DNA of 5,464 bases. Origin: an uncultured Clostridia bacterium (lineage in GTDB: Bacteria; Bacillota; Clostridia; Oscillospirales; Acutalibacteraceae). Location of the stretch: the NCBI GenBank assembly GCA_944384865.1, contig CALWVC010000103.1, positions 1 through 5,464 on the forward strand, given 5' to 3'. This document shows, piece after piece, positions 1 to 5,464 of the stretch (the first letter of the stretch is position 1; each line of letters begins with the position of its first letter). Below the pieces are notes generated by a model that saw only the letters and a program-made list of their open reading frames with translations, was not told the origin of the DNA and did not search any database. Position numbers and translations under genes: made by a program.

Positions 1-1
1 G

Positions 2-712
2 GTCGTCAAGGGCATCAATTTTGTAGATCTGCGGGACGCCGGCGATCCGGTAGAATGTGCGGCCGCCTACGACCGGGCCGGCGCAGACGAGCTGGTGTTT
101 CTGGATATCACCGCCTCCAGCGACAACCGGCCTACGGTTGTAGAAATGGTCAAAGCGGTGGCAAAAACGGTGTTTATTCCGTTTACGGTTGGCGGCGGCA
201 TCCGCACCGTCGCCGATTTTCACACCATGCTTGCGGCCGGCGCGGATAAGGTCAGCGTCAACTCCGCCGCGATTCAGCGCCCGCAGTTAATTACCGACGC
301 TGCCCAAGCCTTCGGCAGCCAGTGCGTGGTATTGGCGGTAGACGCCAAACGAACCCCCGCCGGCGGCTGGACTGTTTACTGCAACGGCGGCCGGGTAGAT
401 ACCGGGCTGGACGCCATCGAGTGGATCAAGCAGGGCGTCGCGCTGGGCGCGGGCGAAATCCTGCTGACCAGCATGGACGCCGACGGGACCAAAGCAGGCT
501 TCGATCTTGCGCTGACCAGTGCGGCGGCACGGGCGGTGCCGGTACCGGTGATCGCCTCCGGCGGCGCGGGTACACCGGAGCACTTTTATGAAGCGCTGAC
601 TACGGGCGGCGCCGAAGCGGCGCTGGCGGCTTCGCTGTTTCATTATAAAGAGCTGGAAATCAGCCAGCTCAAGGCCTATTTAAAACAAAAAGGCGTCAGC
701 GTCCGACTGTAA
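2..712 (+). CDS. hisF: Imidazole glycerol phosphate synthase cyclase subunit HisF (5' end cut by the window)
   Basis: HisF uses ammonia delivered by HisH to convert PRFAR into imidazole glycerol phosphate and AICAR, in cytoplasmic histidine biosynthesis. The frame is open from base 2 and begins with residues VVKGINF, which align with residue 17 of Thermotoga maritima HisF, so about 16 codons are missing, including catalytic Asp11. With them the protein would be about 252 residues, the normal length. On that numbering the second catalytic aspartate, Asp130, lies in AVDAKR (codon 341-343). The phosphate-binding loops VGGGI and ASGGAG and the ammonia-gate residues Glu46 and Lys99 are also present. 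The TAA stop is at 710-712. No hisI/hisE follows, although hisF is often next to these, so it may be the last gene of a his cluster lying to the left. Nothing suggests loss of function. Identity is essentially certain. Confidence 0.97.
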   Translation, partial: VVKGINFVDLRDAGDPVECAAAYDRAGADELVFLDITASSDNRPTVVEMVKAVAKTVFIPFTVGGGIRTVADFHTMLAAGADKVSVNSAAIQRPQLITDAAQAFGSQCVVLAVDAKRTPAGGWTVYCNGGRVDTGLDAIEWIKQGVALGAGEILLTSMDADGTKAGFDLALTSAAARAVPVPVIASGGAGTPEHFYEALTTGGAEAALAASLFHYKELEISQLKAYLKQKGVSVRL

Positions 713-805
713 GGCCGTATAAACGCGTTATATATAAAATGGTTTACACTATTGTTCAAAAGATTGCGGTTGCCCTGTGAAAACAACAGAGATTTGATCG
801 ACTGT

Positions 806-812
806 AAAGGAG
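806..812 (+). promoter_or_regulatory. Ribosome binding site of the CE7 esterase gene
   Basis: AAAGGAG stands 8 bases before the ATG at 821, a good Shine-Dalgarno match at normal spacing. It fixes the start. The rest of the 713-820 gap is AT-rich, with a TATATAAAAT run at 731-740, but no convincing -35 box lies upstream of it. No terminator for hisF is visible in the gap, so the esterase may have its own weak promoter or be read from hisF. Confidence 0.75.
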
Positions 813-820
813 TTTGAAAG

Positions 821-1771
821 ATGGAGTTTATCGATCAGCAAATCAAAGAGATGGAACAGTATCTGCCCCCTTTGACCCGCCGGCCGGATTTTCGGGAATT
901 CTGGGATCGTAATCTTCAAAAAAGCGCGGCGCTACCGCTCAACGCCCGGCTCACCTCTCGCGAAAATCCTTTCGACGGCATTCAGAGCTTTGATCTGTGG
1001 TATGATTCCGCCGACGGCGCCACCACCTGTCACGGACTGCTGGTGTTGCCCGAAAAAAGCGGCAGGCTGCCGGTTGTGCTACAATTTCACGGCTATTCCT
1101 GGTATTGCGGCCAGGTCAGCGATCAGCTTTCGTTTGTCAACATGGGCATGGCAGTATTGTCGATGGATCACCGCGGCCAGAACGGACAATCGCCTGACAA
1201 GCACGCCTACAACGCAGACTCGCTGGATTTTATGACCAGAGGCTGCGAAGACAAAGAGGATTATACGGTAAAATGGTCGATCTTAGACGGTGTGCGCGCG
1301 GTAGATTATCTGCTTTCCCGACCGGATATCGATGATACCAGACTGTTTACCCACGGCTCATCGCAGGGCGGCGCGATGGCGCTGTCGGTAGCCTGTATGG
1401 ATCCAAGGGTCCGGTACTGCTTCTGCGACGTGCCCTCCAACTGCAACATCGAACGCCGGATCCAAAACCGCAACGGATCGTTTTCCCAGGTGACCGAATA
1501 TCTGCGGCGGCGGCCGGACAAGTTAGAGCAGGTCTATCAGACGCTGAGCTATTTCGATATCATGAATATGGCGGAATACTGCAAAGCCGACGTATACGCT
1601 TCGGTCGGCCTGAAGGACACTACCTGCCCCGCCATTTGTTTTTACGCGGCATACAACCGGCTGCCCGGCAAAAAACAGATCGCGGTTTATCCCTTTGCCG
1701 AGCATGAGGGCGGCTGGTTTCATTACAATGAGAAAAAACTGCGGTTGATCCGCGAATTGCTCGATCGGTAA
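821..1771 (+). CDS. Carbohydrate esterase family 7 acetyl esterase (acetyl xylan esterase / cephalosporin-C deacetylase type)
   Basis: This 316-residue alpha/beta hydrolase matches the usual length of CE7 enzymes (about 315-325). The three CE7 signature elements are present in order: RGQ at 118-120, GSSQG at 179-183 with nucleophile Ser181, and HE at 295-296. The triad is completed by Asp266, in the family block VGLKDTTCP, and His295. Tyr92, in HGYSW, is in the place expected for the oxyanion hole. CE7 enzymes are usually cytosolic oligomers that remove acetyl groups from short xylo-oligosaccharides and other small acetylated compounds, including cephalosporin C. No signal peptide is seen here, which agrees with a cytosolic location. 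The start at 821 has a good ribosome binding site and begins at the normal family N-terminus. The gene lies 108 bases after hisF and converges with a secreted acetyl esterase gene. The exact substrate cannot be read from sequence. Confidence 0.93.
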   Translation: MEFIDQQIKEMEQYLPPLTRRPDFREFWDRNLQKSAALPLNARLTSRENPFDGIQSFDLWYDSADGATTCHGLLVLPEKSGRLPVVLQFHGYSWYCGQVSDQLSFVNMGMAVLSMDHRGQNGQSPDKHAYNADSLDFMTRGCEDKEDYTVKWSILDGVRAVDYLLSRPDIDDTRLFTHGSSQGGAMALSVACMDPRVRYCFCDVPSNCNIERRIQNRNGSFSQVTEYLRRRPDKLEQVYQTLSYFDIMNMAEYCKADVYASVGLKDTTCPAICFYAAYNRLPGKKQIAVYPFAEHEGGWFHYNEKKLRLIRELLDR

Positions 1772-1777
1772 CGGTTG

Positions 1778-1883
1778 CATAGCCGGCCGCAACCGCTGCA
1801 ACCGCCACGACAGGCGCTGCAACCGCTGCGGCAAGCGCTCAGATCACCGCAGCAAGCGCTGCAGACCACCGCGGCAAATGCCG
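1778..1883. repeat. Array of imperfect 21-22 base tandem repeats between the convergent genes
   Basis: About five diverged copies run head to tail with starts near 1778, 1799, 1820, 1841 and 1863. Each unit follows a pattern like CAACCGCnGCGGCAAGCGCT. GCAACCGCTG occurs at 1789-1798 and 1819-1828, and GCAAGCGCT at 1831-1839 and 1852-1860. By eye, copies 2 and 3 share 16 of 21 bases, copies 3 and 4 share 14 of 21, and copies 4 and 5 share 16 of 21. The array starts 6 bases after the esterase stop, is strongly GC-rich and covers a third of the intergenic region. Its function is unknown; a small minisatellite is the simplest description. The flanking bases 1884-1978 show no gene or clear signal. 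Confidence 0.7.
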
Positions 1884-1978
1884 TCCGGTATGTTCTGCGC
1901 GAGAATCCCTGATCCGGCAACGCGCTGTAAACCCGGCGCAACCCTTGCATGGTTGTCTTAGCCCACTGCCTGCACGTC

Positions 1979-2019
1979 AAAAGCCACCTGAAAAACAAGG
2001 ATGTTTTCAGGTGGCTTTT
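1979..2019. terminator. Strong, probably bidirectional intrinsic terminator between convergent genes
   Basis: AAAAGCCACCTGAAAA (1979-1994) and TTTTCAGGTGGCTTTT (2004-2019) are perfect reverse complements, giving a 16-bp stem with a 9-base loop. The A-flanked arms supply a U tract at the end of the stem on either strand. It lies downstream of the CE7 esterase on the + strand and downstream of the dockerin esterase on the - strand, so it can end both transcripts. The 2020-2065 stretch beyond it shows nothing else. Confidence 0.93.
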
Positions 2020-2065
2020 CTATTGATCAGAACGATCCGTTTATGACAGTGCCGGCAATCTCTGC

Positions 2066-4057
2066 TTATCCGAACTGCACCGTATCATCAGCCAGATATG
2101 CCTTTAACCGCGCCAGATCTTTATTGCTGATCGCCTGATCGCCGGTAAGCTCTGCCGCCTGCTTTTCAATCGGCGTCAGATCGTCGGCCAGATATGCCTT
2201 CAGCCGGGCATAATCTTTATTGTTGATATAACCGTCCCCGTTGATATCTCCTCTTTGAACATCCATATTCACGCTGCACTGTAAAAATACGGTGTGATAG
2301 GGAAGCCCCAGATCTGCAAAACCACCGAAACCGTCTGTCTGCGCCGTTTCGCCGTTCACCGTCCAGGTGATTTTGCAGGGCACGCCCAACGGCTCCGCCA
2401 CTGCAAACACCGGGCCCAGGCAATCCCGCGCGGCGTCGCCGGAGATCTGCGTGCCGTTTTCGTCAAAAGCCGCTATTTTTTCGCCGCCGGCATTATACAG
2501 CGAAACCCCGGTAAGCTGCGGCTGCTCACCGTTAAGCTGCAAGATATTGAGCAAGCTCGCGGCCGCCTCATTCCCCGCAAGATTATAGGTTTTCTGCAGC
2601 GCGTGGATGCCGTTCATCTCATCCATCAGCATCATATCGGCGCCGCAGGTTTCAAATACCCGGGAGGCGATGTACAAATTGTCAATTTCGTTGCACAGTC
2701 GATACTGCGCGGCCCGAACGCCGTTTAAGGTCGCGGTATCCCTGCCACAGCCAAGCGCACGTACCATCAGCATCCCGCCGAAATCCAGCGGCAGCTCTTC
2801 CATCAGATCATTGTGCATCGAGGTATAGTAATCATAATATGTCTGTGCCGAGGTAACAGTCTCCTCCGGACTGAGGTAGTCGTCAGATTCTCCCTGGTTC
2901 CACAAATAGCCCGTATGCACAATGTTGTATTTCTTTTTCAAGCTGTTATAAGATACCTTGAATCTCCGCACCGCGTTGCTGTACAGCGCCTGTCCGCTCG
3001 CCGGATCTTTAATCCAGTCTTTCATCATCGTACCGCCCACCGCAGCCTGAATAAAGACCACCTTTTCACCGGTTGCCGCATGCCATGCCGTTCCGAACGC
3101 CGGCGTAAAGCCGCCGATCTTTTGTTCTTCAATCAGCGTAGCCACGTCCAGCCTGTCTGTCAGATCGCTGACCGCCGCTTCAGAAGAATAGACCGTTCCT
3201 TTTTCCGGCGTAACAGGCAGCTCGCTGATCTCGGAAATATACCCGTCTGCAACGGCCTGCAGCTCGTCCGGATACCCCACCTGATAGGTAGCGTTGGACT
3301 GACCGATTACCAGAATCATCGTAATATCTTCTTTTGCAGGATCATAGTCGATCTCTCTGCCAGACGCAACAACAGGCTTTGGCGACACCTGCGCAGTCAG
3401 CACCGCCGTAGACGTGGCGTCAGGCTGCGCGGTATATTCTACCTGATCTATCAGCAGCCCGCCGATCGTGGGGCCTTGCGACCACCCGGCAATGGCGGTG
3501 ATATCTTTCAGATGCGCCGCAGTCAGCGTAATCGTATCAGTTCCGCCCAGTTCGGTCATGGTTTTGCCGATAAAATAATAATACTGAAAATTATAAAAAT
3601 CTGTCGCTGCAACCTGATCATAATAAATGACGCCGTTCAGCACCACGCCGATTGCCAGCTCGTCATAACAGCCGCCGTCACGCCGGTCCACAACGCCCAG
3701 CTGCACCCGCAGCCCGGTCGCCTGCTGCATGGCCTGGGTATCCAGCGCAATCAACCCGGGATTGCCACCCTGCGCGGGGTCGCATGTTTCACGACCTGCA
3801 TTGCCGAACCGCAGCACCTGACGGCTGTCGGTCTGTAATTGGTTTTCATAGCCGTTTTGCCGGAGACCCCACACTTTCAGCGCCGCCAGATCTCCCTGCT
3901 GCGTAACAGCCGGCGGCGTTGTACCCGTCTGGTCCGTCTCCCAATCATACATCACGTTCCAGACGACTGCCGAACTTTCAGCAACAGCCGTAAACAGCGC
4001 GCTGCCCAACAAGCACAGGGCCAACAGCCATGCCAATGCCGTTTTAAAACGTTTCAT
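2066..4057 (-). CDS. Secreted SASA-domain (sialate O-acetylesterase/CE6-like) esterase with C-terminal type I dockerin
   Basis: A 663-residue modular exported protein. Residues 1-27 form a signal peptide (MKRFK, a hydrophobic core, then a TAVA-E cleavage region). Residues 30-210 are rich in beta-type sequence and not assigned; a carbohydrate-binding role is only a guess. Residues 244-500 match the SASA/SGNH esterase family: GQSN at 252-255 with nucleophile Ser254, AAVGGT at 338-343, WNQGESD at 386-392 and GIH with His485. The position expected for Asp in the DxxH motif is Asn482. Residues 512-597 are another unassigned domain. Residues 602-660 form a type I dockerin with two F-hand repeats, so the enzyme probably docks on a cohesin-bearing scaffold outside the cell. 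The likely role is removing acetyl groups from plant or host glycans. The ATG at 4057 is preferred because GGAGGG lies 7 bases upstream and the signal peptide begins there. An in-frame ATG at 4129 would add 24 unlikely residues ahead of the signal peptide. The gene follows a polysaccharide polymerase-like gene on the same strand. Confidence 0.9.
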   Translation of the reverse strand: MKRFKTALAWLLALCLLGSALFTAVAESSAVVWNVMYDWETDQTGTTPPAVTQQGDLAALKVWGLRQNGYENQLQTDSRQVLRFGNAGRETCDPAQGGNPGLIALDTQAMQQATGLRVQLGVVDRRDGGCYDELAIGVVLNGVIYYDQVAATDFYNFQYYYFIGKTMTELGGTDTITLTAAHLKDITAIAGWSQGPTIGGLLIDQVEYTAQPDATSTAVLTAQVSPKPVVASGREIDYDPAKEDITMILVIGQSNATYQVGYPDELQAVADGYISEISELPVTPEKGTVYSSEAAVSDLTDRLDVATLIEEQKIGGFTPAFGTAWHAATGEKVVFIQAAVGGTMMKDWIKDPASGQALYSNAVRRFKVSYNSLKKKYNIVHTGYLWNQGESDDYLSPEETVTSAQTYYDYYTSMHNDLMEELPLDFGGMLMVRALGCGRDTATLNGVRAAQYRLCNEIDNLYIASRVFETCGADMMLMDEMNGIHALQKTYNLAGNEAAASLLNILQLNGEQPQLTGVSLYNAGGEKIAAFDENGTQISGDAARDCLGPVFAVAEPLGVPCKITWTVNGETAQTDGFGGFADLGLPYHTVFLQCSVNMDVQRGDINGDGYINNKDYARLKAYLADDLTPIEKQAAELTGDQAISNKDLARLKAYLADDTVQFG
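2091..2228 (-). repeat. DNA-level duplication encoding the two dockerin repeats
   Basis: Two 42-base segments, 2091-2132 and 2187-2228, start with GCCAGATATGCCTT and share 34 of 42 bases at a period of 96 bases. Read on the - strand they encode the F-hand segments ending ARLKAYLAD. The first repeat has all calcium-ligand positions (Asp604, Asn606, Asp608, Asn612, Asp615). The second has Glu636, Thr638, Asp640, Ser644 and Asp647, so it departs from consensus at ligand positions 1 and 3. Asn-Lys occupies the two recognition positions before the last Asp in both repeats. Confidence 0.85.
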
Positions 4058-4064
4058 AAATAGT

Positions 4065-4070
4065 CCCTCC
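4065..4070 (-). promoter_or_regulatory. Ribosome binding site that sets the start of the dockerin esterase
   Basis: On the - strand GGAGGG is followed by seven bases and then the ATG at 4057-4055. It is the best Shine-Dalgarno match in the neighbourhood. It selects the ATG that opens directly into the signal peptide over the upstream in-frame ATGs at 4129 and 4072, the latter overlapping the site itself. Confidence 0.85.
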
Positions 4071-4098
4071 ATTTTATTGTTTGATACAAAGAAACGAA

Positions 4099-4135
4099 CC
4101 GGCAAACAATTGGATATCCTATTGTCCATTGCCGG
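4099..4135 (-). terminator. Bulged hairpin with a T-rich tail between the two minus-strand genes (possible weak terminator or attenuator)
   Basis: In + strand order, CCGGCAA (4099-4105) pairs with TTGCCGG (4129-4135), and ACAAT (4106-4110) pairs with ATTGT (4121-4125). This gives a 12-bp stem with a 3-base bulge and a 10-base loop. In the direction of transcription (- strand) it is followed by TTCGTTTCTTTG, T-rich but interrupted. It lies 10 bases after the stop of the polymerase-like gene. A weak promoter-like pair also overlaps it on the - strand (TTGTTT at 4109-4104, 17 bases, TATCAA at 4086-4081), so the hairpin bases may instead be a DNA site. Terminator, mRNA stabiliser and operator are all possible. 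Confidence 0.4.
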
Positions 4136-4144
4136 ACGGATCTT

Positions 4145-5452
4145 TCAAGCCTGTTTCTTTCCCGACCGGCGCAACAGATCCCGCAAAGGTTTCTGTGCAG
4201 GCGGCTCCGGATAAATCTGTTCCTCCCGCAGCCCGGTCATTGCAAAAATCAAAATGGTAAACACGCTGGTCTGCAGCCCGATGATCTCGGCGTCAACGAT
4301 CCCATTAATCAAAATTGAAACAATAATCCCCACGATCAACGCGATCATCGGATTATAAGAATGATAACTGAAATTACGATACATCGCCGAGCAATACCGC
4401 AGAATACAAAAGCCCAGTAGCAGCGTGCCGATGATCCCAAAATTATATAATGCGTCAAACAGCAGATTATGCGCGTGCAGCATAAAACCTGCTCCCTTCA
4501 TATCGGCAAACAGGCGGCCCAAATCCCAGGTTTCAAAAAATCGGGCGAGCCAGTCTCCCTGCTGTATCGAAGCATTTAAAATTCCCAGCATACCGTGTCC
4601 AAGCAGCGGCTGTTGTTCAAACCCATCAAATGCCATCGTCCAATACGGTATCCGGACGGTATAACCAGAATTAATAGAATTTAATCGCAGCGCCGCCAAA
4701 AATTCCAGATCGGGGAACCAGAACGCAATCGCAGCCAGCATACCGAAGCCAATGCAAAACGCAATAAATAACCGATATCTGCGACACAGCATCAATACAA
4801 TCAGCGTTCCCGCGAACATCCCGATCCAGGGCATCCGGCCACCGCTGAACAGCATCCCGCATATATTTAGCAATAATACCAGCGAGTGCGCCGCTTTAGA
4901 GCGGGGCGAAACCACCAACCGGTAAGTGCAAAAAATAGCCGCAAATGTTACAAAATAAGCGTAATACAGCGGGTTTAAAAATGTGGAACAGGTCCGATAC
5001 ATCGGATCGCTGATATGTAGCAACCGCTCAATCGCCGCAACCAGAAAAGCAACCACGCTATAACCTAGATAAGCGGTGATCAGGTCTTCAAAAAAACGCC
5101 GGGTAATCACTGCCCGAAGCTGCATCATAATAATCAGACAAAAACCCAAAAAGATCGTAGCCGCCACACCAATATAATTTTGGTGAATCAACGACACCGC
5201 TAAAACCAAGATTAAAAACGCCCATAAGAAAAAATTGAGTTTATCCGAAACCAGCCTTTTGCACCGTTTCCGGCTGCACAACAGATAAATGCCGCCCGCA
5301 ATCACCGCCAACACCGAGGTCACCGGACTAAGCAGCGAAGCGACCAACACCAGCAGCGCCGTCCGGCAGGCCGGATCAGTATTAAAGATCCGGGTCAGAT
5401 AATTCTGAACCTTATGGGCGAAAAACTCGCCCGGTTTCATTTTAATGACCAA
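4145..5452 (-). CDS. O-antigen ligase/polymerase family (Wzy/WaaL-like) polytopic membrane protein
   Basis: About 435 residues, mostly hydrophobic, with roughly 10-12 predicted membrane segments (for example near 32-58, 71-110, 124-144, 160-181, 188-247, 334-354, 367-407). A large non-membrane loop lies at about 248-333. The loop and its edges carry features of the O-antigen ligase family: FSGGRMPWIG at 202-211, Arg267 before PYW, PLLGHG at 282-287 and HAHN at 326-329, followed by a Gly-rich helix. Family members polymerise or transfer lipid-linked oligosaccharides on the outer face of the membrane. In Gram-positive cells this usually means a polymerase for capsule, exopolysaccharide or teichuronic-type polymers. 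The TTG at 5452 has a G-rich GGGGGA six bases upstream; an ATG at 5440 is the alternative (431 residues) but sits 18 bases from that site. The frame stays open to the window edge, so a start beyond 5464 cannot be excluded. No other polysaccharide gene is visible, and the product is unknown. Confidence 0.85.
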   Translation of the reverse strand: MVIKMKPGEFFAHKVQNYLTRIFNTDPACRTALLVLVASLLSPVTSVLAVIAGGIYLLCSRKRCKRLVSDKLNFFLWAFLILVLAVSLIHQNYIGVAATIFLGFCLIIMMQLRAVITRRFFEDLITAYLGYSVVAFLVAAIERLLHISDPMYRTCSTFLNPLYYAYFVTFAAIFCTYRLVVSPRSKAAHSLVLLLNICGMLFSGGRMPWIGMFAGTLIVLMLCRRYRLFIAFCIGFGMLAAIAFWFPDLEFLAALRLNSINSGYTVRIPYWTMAFDGFEQQPLLGHGMLGILNASIQQGDWLARFFETWDLGRLFADMKGAGFMLHAHNLLFDALYNFGIIGTLLLGFCILRYCSAMYRNFSYHSYNPMIALIVGIIVSILINGIVDAEIIGLQTSVFTILIFAMTGLREEQIYPEPPAQKPLRDLLRRSGKKQA

Positions 5453-5458
5453 GCCTGT

Positions 5459-5464
5459 TCCCCC
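5459..5464 (-). promoter_or_regulatory. Possible ribosome binding site for the polymerase-like gene
   Basis: On the - strand GGGGGA at the window edge is followed by ACAGGC and then TTG at 5452. The spacing suits the TTG start and is too long for the ATG at 5440. The site touches the window end, so its full context is not visible and the call is tentative. Confidence 0.35.

Noticed and set aside
718..740. TATAA...TTATA inverted repeat and TATATAAAAT run as a promoter or operator for the CE7 esterase
   Set aside because: No plausible -35 element stands at the right distance and the arms are only 5 bp, so it is not distinguishable from AT-rich chance.
1772..1795. CGGTTGC/GCAACCG hairpin immediately after the esterase stop as a terminator
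   Set aside because: The stem is only 7 bp with a 10-base loop and no T tract follows. The perfect terminator at 1979-2019 is a far better candidate.
1772..1912. In-frame open extension of 46 codons after the TAA of the CE7 esterase, encoding heptad-like repeats such as QPLRQAL
   Set aside because: The esterase is already full length at 316 residues with its triad complete. Several frames are open here because the stretch is GC-rich. There is no ribosome binding site or good start codon, so read-through or a small gene is not supported.
2813..3838. Long open frame of 341 codons on the + strand
   Set aside because: It lies entirely antisense to the well-supported secreted esterase. It starts with GTG without a ribosome binding site, and its product is Arg/His-rich with no recognisable domain.
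4058..4129. Upstream ATG at 4129 as the start of the dockerin esterase
   Set aside because: It would put 24 residues ahead of a typical signal peptide and has no ribosome binding site, whereas the ATG at 4057 has GGAGGG 7 bases upstream.

Overview
The window holds four protein genes: one cut by the left edge, two complete, and one whose N-terminus is uncertain because it lies at the right edge. The sequence suggests a Gram-positive anaerobe of the Clostridia, possibly a gut or rumen Oscillospiraceae/Ruminococcaceae-type organism. This is an inference from the type I dockerin on a secreted esterase, strong purine-rich ribosome binding sites, a classic intrinsic terminator and moderately high GC. 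No ribosomal RNA or other taxonomic marker is present to confirm it.

Left part, + strand (2-1771). The first gene is hisF, the cyclase subunit of imidazole glycerol phosphate synthase, missing only about its first 16 codons. After a 108-base gap comes a complete cytoplasmic acetyl esterase of the CE7 family (acetyl xylan esterase / cephalosporin-C deacetylase type) with an intact Ser-Asp-His triad. No terminator separates the two, so read-through from hisF is possible, although their functions are unrelated.

Middle (1772-2065). This gap between convergent genes carries a GC-rich array of imperfect 21-22 base repeats and then a perfect 16-bp inverted repeat, which is a very strong and probably bidirectional intrinsic terminator.

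Right part, - strand (2066-5452). The first gene in the direction of transcription is a polytopic membrane protein of the O-antigen ligase/polymerase (Wzy/WaaL-like) family, probably a polymerase for a surface or exported polysaccharide. It is followed 87 bases later by a secreted, multi-domain esterase. That protein has a signal peptide, an unassigned N-terminal region, a SASA (sialate O-acetylesterase/CE6-like) domain, an unassigned linker domain and a C-terminal type I dockerin. The 87-base gap contains a bulged hairpin followed by a T-rich run, which may separate or attenuate expression of the two genes.

Taken together, two acetyl esterases face each other: one exported and built to dock on a cohesin scaffold, the other cytosolic. 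A plausible but unproven reading is two-stage deacetylation of an acetylated glycan, outside on the polymer and inside on imported oligosaccharides. The most notable details are an Asn where the DxxH catalytic Asp of the SASA domain is expected, a degenerate second dockerin calcium loop, and the intergenic 21-bp repeat array.
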